Part shown: positions 26,416-33,921 of the stretch, in pieces | Position numbering within the stretch: position 1 is the first letter of the stretch | Layout of the letters: the number at the start of each line of letters is the position of its first letter | Source of the DNA: Pseudomonas serboccidentalis | Lineage (GTDB): Bacteria; Pseudomonadota; Gammaproteobacteria; Pseudomonadales; Pseudomonadaceae | Assembly (NCBI RefSeq): GCF_028830055.1 | Contig: NZ_CP101655.1 | Coordinates: 5,849,816-5,892,451, forward strand | Length of the DNA: 42,636 bases | Reading direction: 5' to 3' | Made by a program: the position numbers and the translations under genes | Notes under the pieces: generated by a model | Databases searched by the model: none | Told to the model about the DNA's origin: nothing | Seen by the model: only the letters and a program-made list of their open reading frames with translations

Positions 26416-27162
26416 ATGGATAAAGTCATTGTGATCACCGGCGGCGGGCGCGGAATCGGCGCCGCTACGGCGCTGTTGGCTGCCGGGCAGGGCTATCGGA
26501 TCTGCATCAACTATCAGTCGGATGAACAGGCCGCACAAAGTGTGCTGGAGCAAGTGCGGGCGCTGGGGGCGCAAGCCATTGCCGTGCGCGCCGATGTCAG
26601 TATCGAAGACGAAGTGATCGCGCTGTTTCACCGGGTCGACACCGAACTCGGTCGGGTCACCGCGCTGGTGAACAACGCCGGCACCGTTGGACACAAATCG
26701 CGGGTCGAGGAAATGTCCGAATTCCGCATCCTCAAAATCATGAAAACCAACGTATTGGCGCCGATCCTCTGCGCCAAGCACGCGATCCTGCGCATGTCGC
26801 CCAAACACGGCGGGCAGGGCGGCAGCATCGTCAACGTGTCGTCGGTCGCCGCACGTCTGGGGTCGCCCAACGAATACGTCGACTACGCCGCCTCCAAAGG
26901 CGCGCTCGACACCTTCACCATCGGTTTGTCCAAGGAAGTGGCGGGTGAGGGAATTCGCGTTAATGCGGTGCGTCCGGGCTACATCTACACCGATTTCCAT
27001 GCGTTGAGCGGCGATCCGGATCGGGTCAGCAAACTCGAGTCGGCGATCCCGATGGCCCGGGGCGGCCGGCCGGATGAGGTGGCGGAGGCGATTGTCTGGT
27101 TGCTGTCGGACAAGGCTTCATATGCGACGGGGACGTTCATTGATCTGGGCGGCGGCCGTTAA
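26416..27162 (+). CDS. SDR family oxidoreductase
   Basis: A 248-residue classical short-chain dehydrogenase/reductase. The NAD(P)-binding glycine motif is TGGGRGIG (8-15), NNAG is at 86-89, and the catalytic set is S143 (VSSVAA), Y157 and K161 (YAASK). D60-V61 (ADV) closes the cofactor pocket. The C-terminus GTFIDLGGGR is typical of FabG-like members. Start ATG 26416 has GGAAGGG about six bases upstream. The substrate is not deducible; N32-Y33 at the end of beta2 suggests NADP rather than NAD, which is an inference. It appears monocistronic. Confidence 0.88.
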   Translation: MDKVIVITGGGRGIGAATALLAAGQGYRICINYQSDEQAAQSVLEQVRALGAQAIAVRADVSIEDEVIALFHRVDTELGRVTALVNNAGTVGHKSRVEEMSEFRILKIMKTNVLAPILCAKHAILRMSPKHGGQGGSIVNVSSVAARLGSPNEYVDYAASKGALDTFTIGLSKEVAGEGIRVNAVRPGYIYTDFHALSGDPDRVSKLESAIPMARGGRPDEVAEAIVWLLSDKASYATGTFIDLGGGR

Positions 27163-27186
27163 TTCAACGGTGTCTGGACAGGCCAC

Positions 27187-27251
27187 ATCGCGAGCAGGCT
27201 CACTCCTACAGGTGAACGCATTTCAAATGCAGGAGTGAGCCTGCTCGCGAT
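27187..27251. repeat. REP pair, family B, inverted order
   Basis: ATCGCGAGCAGGCTCACTCC and GGAGTGAGCCTGCTCGCGAT face inward, the reverse arrangement of the other family-B pairs, with only about 20 bases between the arms. It lies between convergent genes (SDR and MocR). Confidence 0.85.
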
Positions 27252-27278
27252 AGCGCTAGTTCAAACAACACAGAACGG

Positions 27279-28688
27279 TCAGAACGACCGCACAATCCGC
27301 CCCAACGTTTCCATCGCCTTCTCTGAATCCTCGGTCCACGGGCTGCCGTAATTCAAGCGGATACAGTTCCTGAACCGCTGGGTCGGTGAGAAGATCGGCC
27401 CCGGCGCAATGCTGATGCCTTGCGCCAATGCCATCTGAAACAACTTCAATGAATCCATCTGCGGCGGCAGTTCCAGCCACAGGAAATAGCCGCCCGCCGG
27501 CTGACTGACCCGGGTCTGCGCCGGGAAGTAGCGGGCGATCGCTGCGAGCATCGCGCTTTGCTGTTCTTCCAGGGCGTAGCGCAGTTTGCGCAGGTGGCGA
27601 TCGTAGCCGCCGTGTTGCAGGTAGTCGGCGATTGCCGCTTGCGCTGGCATCGAGGCGCACAGCGAGGTCATCAGTTTCAGTCGTTCGATTTTCTGCGCAT
27701 AGCGCCCGGCGGCGACCCAGCCGATGCGGTAGCCGGGGGCCAGGCTCTTGGCGAACGAACCGCAGTGCATCACCAGCCCTTCGGTGTCGAAGGCCTTGGC
27801 CGGTTTCGGCGCTTGCTGGCCGTAATAGAGTTCGGCATAGACGTCGTCTTCGATCAGCGGCACCTGATGCCGGCGCAGCAGTTCAACCAGTTCCTGTTTC
27901 TTCGCCTCGGGCATGGTCGCGCCCATCGGGTTCTGGAAACTGGTCATGCACCAGCAGGCCTTGATCGGGTGCCGTTCCAGCGTCTGCGCGAGCACGCCAA
28001 GGTCGATGCCGTCACGCGGGTGCACGGGGATTTCCACGGCTTTGAGTTTCAGTCGCTCCAGTACTTGCAGGCTGGCGTAGAACGCCGGGGCTTCGATGGC
28101 CACCAGATCACCCGGTTCGGTCACGGCTTGCAGGCACAGGTTCAGCGCTTCGAGGGCGCCGTTGGTGATCAGCAGTTCCTCCATCGGCAGCATCAGCCCG
28201 CCGACCATGTAACGCAGGGCAATTTGCCGGCGCAGTTGCGGGTTGCCCGGCGACATGTCGGTGACCACCATGCGCGGATCCATCTCCCGTGCCGCGCTGG
28301 CCAGCGAGCGCGACAGGCGTTGCAGCGGGAACAGGGTCGGGCTGGGGAATGCGGAGCCGAAGGGCACGGTGCTCGGGTCCTTGATCGATTCGAGGACCGA
28401 GAACACCAGTTCGCTGACATCGACTTCGGTGGAATCGTTGACGTGGCTGCTGATCACCGGCTCCGAAAACGGACTCGGCGCGTGGGTGTTGACGAAGTAG
28501 CCGGAGCGCGGCCGGGCACGGATCAGGCCGCGACGTTCCAGCAGGTAATAGGCCTGGAACACCGTGGACGGGCTGACGCCGTAGGTCTGGCTGGCGTAGC
28601 GCACCGACGGCACCCGCTGCCCGGGGCCGAGGACGCCGGAGCGGATCAGTTCAGCGATGTCGTCGGCGAATTTTTCGTAGCGTTTCAT
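27279..28688 (-). CDS. MocR-type GntR regulator with aminotransferase domain (MpaR-like)
   Basis: A 469-residue transcription regulator. Residues 1-70 are a GntR winged helix (RVPSVRYASQTYGVSPSTVF), then a linker, then a fold-type I aminotransferase domain. PLP-binding residues are visible: K314 for the Schiff base (SFAKSLAPGYRIGW), N253 (QNPMG), and the EDDVYAELYY segment at 280-289. Start ATG 28688 (MKRYEKFADDIAELI) is the natural GntR start; 33 residues upstream would cross a palindrome and are rejected. It lies 108 bases downstream of the ccoG-like gene on the same strand, as PA4132 (mpaR) lies by PA4131 in P. aeruginosa. Orthology is inferred from context. Confidence 0.88.
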   Translation of the reverse strand: MKRYEKFADDIAELIRSGVLGPGQRVPSVRYASQTYGVSPSTVFQAYYLLERRGLIRARPRSGYFVNTHAPSPFSEPVISSHVNDSTEVDVSELVFSVLESIKDPSTVPFGSAFPSPTLFPLQRLSRSLASAAREMDPRMVVTDMSPGNPQLRRQIALRYMVGGLMLPMEELLITNGALEALNLCLQAVTEPGDLVAIEAPAFYASLQVLERLKLKAVEIPVHPRDGIDLGVLAQTLERHPIKACWCMTSFQNPMGATMPEAKKQELVELLRRHQVPLIEDDVYAELYYGQQAPKPAKAFDTEGLVMHCGSFAKSLAPGYRIGWVAAGRYAQKIERLKLMTSLCASMPAQAAIADYLQHGGYDRHLRKLRYALEEQQSAMLAAIARYFPAQTRVSQPAGGYFLWLELPPQMDSLKLFQMALAQGISIAPGPIFSPTQRFRNCIRLNYGSPWTEDSEKAMETLGRIVRSF

Positions 28689-28725
28689 CGGTTGCCCGGT
28701 TAGTAAGTGATTCGTGAGTATGCAT

Positions 28726-28755
28726 TGTGGCGAGGGGGCAAGCCCCCTCGCCACA
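28726..28755. repeat. Single family-C palindrome
   Basis: TGTGGCGAGGGGGC-AA-GCCCCCTCGCCACA is a perfect 14-bp stem with a two-base loop between the ccoG-like gene and the MocR gene. It could end the ccoG transcript or act as a REP singlet. Confidence 0.75.
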
Positions 28756-28796
28756 GGTATTGCGTCGTCAGTGAAAGAGGACTGCATCTTAAAGGC

Positions 28797-30227
28797 TCAG
28801 CGATTCATCGGCGCCACAAACCTGCTTTTTGCCACGCTATAAACCTCAGGCTCGTCGCTGTCGGCAATCTTGAAACTCAAGGTCTGCGAGCTGCTGGCCG
28901 GGCGTTCCGTGGTCATCGCCACCGACACCGGCACATCGACAATCTCACCCGGCGCCAGGCTCAGTTCGGTTTTGCCCTGCAACTGGAAACCCTCGCCATC
29001 CACCAGGCTGAGGTTGTAGGCCTGGCGTTGCTGGGTCTTGTTGATGACCTTGAGGGTGTAGATGTTCTCGATCTGGCCCTGACCGTTCTCACGGAACAGC
29101 CCGCGATCCTTGGTCACGTCCAGCGAGACCATTGGCCGTTCGACCAAGGCCAGCGCCAGCGCGCCGATCATCACCAGCAGCACCGCAACGTAACCGATCA
29201 GCCGTGGCCGCAGCAGGTGCGTCTTGCCGCCCTGCAATTCGCGCTCGGAACTGTAGCGAATCAGGCCACGCGGGTAGTTCATTTTGTCCATGATCGAGTC
29301 GCAGGCGTCGATGCACGCGGCGCAGCCGATGCATTCCATTTGCAGGCCGTCGCGGATGTCGATGCCGGTCGGGCAGACCTGTACGCACAACTGGCAATCG
29401 ATGCAATCGCCCAGTCCGGCTTCGGCAGGCTTCACATCGCGTTTGCGCGGGCCACGGTTTTCGCCACGGGCCACGTCGTAGGAAATCGCCAGGGTGTCCT
29501 TGTCGAACATCACGCTCTGGAACCGCGCATACGGACACATGTGGATGCACACCGCTTCGCGCAGCCAACCGGCATTGATGTAGGTGGCGGCGGTGAAGAA
29601 CAGCACCCAGAACAGGCTGACGCCGCCGATTTGCAGAGTGAACAGTTCTTCAGCCAGCGGACGAATCGGCGTGAAATAGCCAACGAAGGTCAGCCCGGTC
29701 ATCACGCTGATCGCCAGCCACAGCGTGTGCTTGGCCGCGCGCCGGGCCAGTTTGTTCAGGCCCCACGGCGCCGCTTGCAGTTTGATGCGCTGGTTGCGCT
29801 CGCCTTCGGTGACCTTCTCGCACCACATGAAAATCCACGTCCACGAGCTCTGCGGGCAGGTGTAACCGCACCAGACGCGGCCCGCAAACACGGTGATGGC
29901 GAACAGACCGAACGCAGCAATGATCAACAGCGCCGAGAGCAGGATGAAATCCTGTGGCCAGAACGTCGCGCCGAAGATGTGGAATTTGCTTTCGGCCAGG
30001 TCCCACAGCACTGCCTGACGGCCACCCCAGTTCAACCACACGGTGCCGAAAAACAGCAAAAACAGAAACCCCGCGCCGCTCATGCGCAGGGTGCGGAACA
30101 GGCCGGTGAAGCTGCGGGTGTGGATGTGATTGTCGGTGGAGCCGGCCTTCGCCTTCATCGGGCGACCAGGCACATTTTTTATGGTGGGGCTTGCTTCTAC
30201 GGTTCGGACGGGGATTTGTTCGCTCAT
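28797..30227 (-). CDS. ccoG: CcoG/RdxA-type membrane iron-sulfur protein
   Basis: A 476-residue inner-membrane ferredoxin of the CcoG/FixG/RdxA family, needed for copper handling during cbb3 oxidase assembly (CcoG reduces Cu(II)). About four helices surround the conserved CGYTCPQ motif. Two 4Fe-4S motifs follow, CIDCQLCVQVCP and CIGCAACIDACD, then a fifth helix and a C-terminal periplasmic Ig-like domain (LAPGEIVDVPVSVAM). The start at 30227 (MSEQIPVRTVEASP) matches family members; a start at 30251 adds eight residues. No cco operon is adjacent, so this is probably an extra copy, equivalent to PA4131 next to mpaR. Confidence 0.9.
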   Translation of the reverse strand: MSEQIPVRTVEASPTIKNVPGRPMKAKAGSTDNHIHTRSFTGLFRTLRMSGAGFLFLLFFGTVWLNWGGRQAVLWDLAESKFHIFGATFWPQDFILLSALLIIAAFGLFAITVFAGRVWCGYTCPQSSWTWIFMWCEKVTEGERNQRIKLQAAPWGLNKLARRAAKHTLWLAISVMTGLTFVGYFTPIRPLAEELFTLQIGGVSLFWVLFFTAATYINAGWLREAVCIHMCPYARFQSVMFDKDTLAISYDVARGENRGPRKRDVKPAEAGLGDCIDCQLCVQVCPTGIDIRDGLQMECIGCAACIDACDSIMDKMNYPRGLIRYSSERELQGGKTHLLRPRLIGYVAVLLVMIGALALALVERPMVSLDVTKDRGLFRENGQGQIENIYTLKVINKTQQRQAYNLSLVDGEGFQLQGKTELSLAPGEIVDVPVSVAMTTERPASSSQTLSFKIADSDEPEVYSVAKSRFVAPMNR

Positions 30228-30362
30228 GGTCGTTCGCTCATCAGCCTCCATCAGGCGGATGAACTATGAGCGCCGATCTGTTTGCATAACAGACTCAGCT
30301 ATTTGAATAAAAAGCGTATCAGATGGCTTTCTGCGCCCGCCCTGCGACAACTTGAAGCAGCC

Positions 30363-30401
30363 CGCAGACGCCGGCGCAAACGCCTATCGCAGGCGTCTGC
30401 G
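30363..30401. terminator. Strong hairpin between DUF3203-like gene and ccoG
   Basis: CGCAGACGCC / GGCGTCTGCG form a 10-bp stem whose 19-base loop contains a second stem (GGCG-CAAA-CGCC). It lies 22 bases past the minus-strand gene ending at 30423 and may end that transcript, although no T-run follows. Confidence 0.5.
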
Positions 30402-30422
30402 CCGGGTGTTGATCAGGGTCAG

Positions 30423-30671
30423 TCAAATCACCGAATCACTCTCGTCAGCCTTCAGGTGCTTACGTCCGTCCTTGGCACCTGCGACGGTCAATCCATCGGC
30501 TTCGGCTTCGGTGACGTAAACGCGCCGGCCTTCGATTTCCACGAACGACATGGATTTTTCACTATCTGTTTTGACTTCCAGGGTGTCGCAGATGCGAATT
30601 TCCTCGCCATTTTCGACGGTGAAAAAACACACTTTTGATTCGGGATTGGATTCATCGATTCGAACGGGCAT
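30423..30671 (-). CDS. Small conserved protein, DUF3203-like
   Basis: An 82-residue soluble acidic protein, beta-rich, with CFFTVENGEEIRICD, FVEIEGRRVYVTEAEADGL and a basic-then-acidic end AGAKDGRKHLKADESD. The pattern fits the small Pseudomonas family DUF3203 as I remember it, moderate certainty. AAGGA lies seven bases before ATG 30671. It is divergent from the MgtC gene with 122 bases between. Function unknown. Confidence 0.72.
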   Translation of the reverse strand: MPVRIDESNPESKVCFFTVENGEEIRICDTLEVKTDSEKSMSFVEIEGRRVYVTEAEADGLTVAGAKDGRKHLKADESDSVI

Positions 30672-30793
30672 GAGGCTGTCCTTTTTCGGGGGTATCTACA
30701 GGGTTAGGACGCAGCGCCGGGTGATCGTTCGACGCAACCGATTAATGGTCGGCGCTGTCCATCGACTAACCACGTATAAGAAGGGATGGAGCG

Positions 30794-31306
30794 ATGGACG
30801 CCTGGTGGCATGAAGTGTGGGTAACGCTGCAAGCGGAGTTCGCCGACATCGGCGATGCGTCGCAACTGACGCGCATCACCGTGCGCCTGCTGATGGCGGC
30901 GGTGCTCGGCGGGATTCTGGGTTTCGAACGCGAGCACAAGGGCAAGGCCGCCGGGGTGCGCACGCACATGCTGGTGGCGCTGGGGGCCGCACTGTTTGTG
31001 CTGGTGCCGCAGACCTCCGGGGCCGAATCCGATGCCATGAGCCGGGTGCTGCAGGGGGTGATCGCCGGGATCGGTTTTCTCGGCGCCGGGACGATCCTGA
31101 AGAATCAGGAGGGCGATGAAGGGCATGTCAAAGGGCTGACCACGGCGGCGGGATTGTGGATGACGGCGGCGATCGGCGTGGCGGCCGGGTTGGGCAAAGA
31201 GGCGACGGCGCTGCTCAGCACGTTGCTGGCGCTGGGAATTTTCAGCGTGATGCCACGGGTCGTCCGGCTGTTCGAGAAAGACGACGAGAAAAACCAACAC
31301 CTGTAA
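30794..31306 (+). CDS. MgtC/SapB family membrane protein
   Basis: A 170-residue inner-membrane protein with about five helices. The MgtC/SapB signature is clear: RLLMAAVLGGILGFEREHKG, AAGVRTHMLVALGAALFVLV, IAGIGFLGAGTILKNQ and VKGLTTAAGLWMTAAIGVAAG. It lacks the C-terminal ACT-like soluble domain of Salmonella MgtC (about 230 residues), so it is the short SapB-type form. Roles reported for the family concern Mg2+ limitation and inhibition of ATP synthase; neither can be shown for this member. AAGGGA precedes ATG 30794. No magnesium riboswitch-like leader is visible in the short upstream gap. Confidence 0.88.
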   Translation: MDAWWHEVWVTLQAEFADIGDASQLTRITVRLLMAAVLGGILGFEREHKGKAAGVRTHMLVALGAALFVLVPQTSGAESDAMSRVLQGVIAGIGFLGAGTILKNQEGDEGHVKGLTTAAGLWMTAAIGVAAGLGKEATALLSTLLALGIFSVMPRVVRLFEKDDEKNQHL

Positions 31307-31322
31307 CACACCGCACACACCC

Positions 31323-31394
31323 TGTAGGAGCTGCCGAAGGCTGCGATTTTTTGATCTTGAAAAGCAAAGATCGCAGCCTTCGGCAGCTCCTACA
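31323..31394. repeat. REP pair, family A
   Basis: Arms TGTAGGAGCTGCCGAAGGCT and complement with a very short centre form a stem of about 30 bp, between the convergent ends of the MgtC gene and the small proline-rich gene. Confidence 0.87.
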
Positions 31395-31408
31395 GAGGGG
31401 CGCGCTGC

Positions 31409-31567
31409 TTAGACGATGACCGGGGGCATTGTTGTCGGTGGCTCTTCCTTCGGCGGCGGCGTGGTGCCTGGCGGTTCTTCGTCGGGAATCGGTGGCGGCT
31501 CGGTCTCGGGCAGGGTGGGTTTGTCGATGTTCGGATCAGGCGTTTCCGCCGGGATCGGGATGTTCAT
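31409..31567 (-). CDS. Proline-rich small protein, function unknown
   Basis: A 52-residue peptide made almost entirely of Pro, Glu, Thr, Asp and Ile (MNIPIPAETPDPNIDKPTLP, then runs such as EPPPIPDEEPPGTTPPPKEE). It is certainly disordered and acidic. A GGAGG ribosome site lies eight bases before ATG 31567, better than for most genes here, which argues it is translated. It diverges from glgE with a 217-base shared intergenic region. Function unknown. Confidence 0.7.
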   Translation of the reverse strand: MNIPIPAETPDPNIDKPTLPETEPPPIPDEEPPGTTPPPKEEPPTTMPPVIV

Positions 31568-31666
31568 CTGTAGACCTCCGTGTGGCACATGGCGTGAGAA
31601 GTGCTTAAGTGGATTGACCACCTCGTGGCGATTTCGATCCGCTTTTTTGCCCAGGCAAATCCCTGT

Positions 31667-31694
31667 GAACTTTTCCCCGCGCCGGTCGCTCGGA
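31667..31694 (+). promoter_or_regulatory. Candidate AlgU/RpoE-type promoter for the glgE operon
   Basis: GAACTT (31667-31672), a 17-base spacer, then TCGGA (31690-31694). This differs by one base from the AlgU (sigma-22) pattern GAACTT-N16/17-TCTGA. It would start transcription about 80 bases before the glgE ATG. Found by eye only. Confidence 0.45.
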
Positions 31695-31784
31695 ACCTAA
31701 GTGAGTTCATGTCGGGGCCGGTGCCTCTTTGTGAACGCGGATCCGGCACAAGAGCGTCCTTGGGGCGTAAAGGAGAGATGCTCG

Positions 31785-33782
31785 ATGTCTGCTGAAAAAC
31801 CTTCAGAGCAGAGCTACAACCCGCACATGCCGCTGTCGCAAGCATTGTTGCTGCCGCGCATCGTGATCGAAAACACCATGCCGACCCTTGATGGCGGGCA
31901 GTTTGCCGTCAAGTCGATCGTCGATCGTGAAGTGATCGTCACCAGCAAGGTCTTTGCCGACGGCCACGACAAACTGGCCGTGCGCATCCGCTGGCGCGCG
32001 GAGGGCGAAGAGACCTGGCAAAGCGAGGTCATGCAGGAGTTGGGCAATAACAGCTGGGAAGGGCGTTTTCGTCCCGAGCGTCCGGGGCGCTATCTGTATT
32101 GCGTCGAGGCCTGGATCGACCACTTCGCCAGTTTCCAGTACGAACTGGAGAAAAAGCACAACGCAGCCGTCCCGGTTTCACTGGAACTGCAGGAAGGCCG
32201 GAGCATGGTGCTACAGGCTGCCGAGCGCAGCGATGGGCAGCTCAGCGAACAACTCGCGGCGCTGCATCACGAACTGTCCGGCCTGCTTGAAACCGAGCAG
32301 GTGGCGTTGTTTCTGCACCGGCGCAGTGCGCAATTGATGGCGCAGGCCGATCACCGCGCCTACCTGAGCCTGAGCGCCGAATTCCCGATGGATGTCGAAC
32401 GGGAACTGGCCGAGTTCGCCAGTTGGTACGAGCTGTTTCCCCGCTCGATCACCGACGATCCCAACCGCCACGGCACCTTTAACGACGTGCATGCACGGTT
32501 GCCGATGATTCAGGACATGGGCTTTGACGTGTTGTATTTCACCCCGATCCATCCGATCGGTCGCGCTCACCGAAAGGGTCGCAATAATTCCCTGACGGCC
32601 GGGCCGGATGATCCGGGCAGCCCTTATGCCATCGGCAGCGAGGAGGGTGGCCATGAGGCGATTCACTCGCAGCTCGGGACCCGCGAAGATTTTCGTCGAC
32701 TGGTGGCGGCCGCCGCCGAGCACGGCCTGGAAATCGCCCTCGATTTCGCCATCCAGTGTTCTCAGGATCACCCGTGGCTCAAGCAGCACCCGGGTTGGTT
32801 CAACTGGCGGCCGGACGGCACGATCAAATACGCGGAGAACCCGCCGAAGAAGTATCAGGACATCGTCAATGTCGACTTCTATGCGCCGGACGCGATCCCC
32901 AGCCTGTGGGTCGAACTGCGTGACATCGTGGTCGGCTGGGTCGAGGAAGGCGTGAAGATGTTTCGCGTCGACAATCCGCACACCAAGCCGCTGCCGTTCT
33001 GGCAATGGCTGATCGCCGATGTGCGGGCGCTGCACCCGCAAGTGATCTTCCTCGCCGAAGCCTTCACCACGCCGGCGATGATGGCGCGCCTCGGCAAGGT
33101 CGGTTACAGCCAGAGCTACACCTATTTCACCTGGCGCAATACCAAGGACGAGCTGGCGACGTATTTCACCGAGCTCAATCAATCGCCGTGGCGCGAGTGC
33201 TATCGGCCGAACTTCTTCGTCAATACGCCGGACATCAACCCGGCGTTCCTGCATGAATCCGGGCGCCCGGGGTTTCTCATCCGCGCGGCGCTGGCAACCA
33301 TGGGCTCGGGTCTGTGGGGCATGTATTCAGGATATGAACTGTGCGAATCGGCACCGGTGCCGGGCAAGGAGGAATACCTCGATTCGGAAAAGTACGAGAT
33401 CCGTGTTCGCGACTTCAATGCACCGGGCAACATCATTGCCGAAATCGCCCAGCTCAACCGCATCCGCCGGCAGAACCCGGCGCTGCACACGCACCTGGGG
33501 CTGAAGGTCTACAACGCCTGGAACGACAACATTCTGTACTTCGGCAAGCGCAGCTTCGACGGCAGCAACTTCATCCTGGTGGCGGTGAGCCTTGATCCGC
33601 ACAACGTGCAGGAGGCGAACTTCGAGTTGCCGCTGTGGGAAATGGGCCTGCCGGACGACGCGACGACCCACGGCGAGGATTTGATGAACGGGCATCGCTG
33701 GGACTGGCATGGCAAATATCAGTTCATGCGCATTGACCCGGCGTATCAGCCGTTCGGGATCTGGCGGATTACGGCCGCCTAA
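31785..33782 (+). CDS. glgE: Alpha-1,4-glucan:maltose-1-phosphate maltosyltransferase
   Basis: A 665-residue GH13 (subfamily 3) cytosolic enzyme that extends alpha-1,4-glucan with maltose 1-phosphate. An N-terminal beta domain (residues 20-120; VTSKVFADGHDKLAVRIRWR) and helical insert are followed by the TIM barrel: DVLYFTPIHPIGRAHRKGRN, the GlgE-typical nucleophile D396 in FRVDNPHTKP and acid/base E425 in FLAEAFTTP. Start ATG 31785 has AAAGGAGA upstream. It heads the operon glgE-treS-glgB, the same order as PA2151-PA2153. A REP pair separates it from treS. Confidence 0.95.
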   Translation: MSAEKPSEQSYNPHMPLSQALLLPRIVIENTMPTLDGGQFAVKSIVDREVIVTSKVFADGHDKLAVRIRWRAEGEETWQSEVMQELGNNSWEGRFRPERPGRYLYCVEAWIDHFASFQYELEKKHNAAVPVSLELQEGRSMVLQAAERSDGQLSEQLAALHHELSGLLETEQVALFLHRRSAQLMAQADHRAYLSLSAEFPMDVERELAEFASWYELFPRSITDDPNRHGTFNDVHARLPMIQDMGFDVLYFTPIHPIGRAHRKGRNNSLTAGPDDPGSPYAIGSEEGGHEAIHSQLGTREDFRRLVAAAAEHGLEIALDFAIQCSQDHPWLKQHPGWFNWRPDGTIKYAENPPKKYQDIVNVDFYAPDAIPSLWVELRDIVVGWVEEGVKMFRVDNPHTKPLPFWQWLIADVRALHPQVIFLAEAFTTPAMMARLGKVGYSQSYTYFTWRNTKDELATYFTELNQSPWRECYRPNFFVNTPDINPAFLHESGRPGFLIRAALATMGSGLWGMYSGYELCESAPVPGKEEYLDSEKYEIRVRDFNAPGNIIAEIAQLNRIRRQNPALHTHLGLKVYNAWNDNILYFGKRSFDGSNFILVAVSLDPHNVQEANFELPLWEMGLPDDATTHGEDLMNGHRWDWHGKYQFMRIDPAYQPFGIWRITAA

Positions 33783-33803
33783 AGCATTGCACAACTCCTC
33801 CTC

Positions 33804-33888
33804 TGTAGGAGCTGCCGAAGGCTGCGATCTTTTGCCTTTGATTTTTAAAAGCAAGATCAAAAGATCGCAGCCTTCGGCAGCTCCTACA
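33804..33888. repeat. REP pair, family A, between glgE and treS
   Basis: Arms TGTAGGAGCTGCCGAAGGCT and complement form a stem of about 32 bp between two genes of one operon, 22 bases after the glgE stop and 33 bases before the treS ATG. Confidence 0.87.
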
Positions 33889-33921
33889 CAGGAATCGAAC
33901 AGAATTTTTCAGGAGTTTCAC

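Noticed and set aside
31692..31697. GGAACC resembling the -35 part of a HrpL box near glgE
   Set aside because: No CCAC element at 15-17 bases downstream, and no type III secretion genes in the window.
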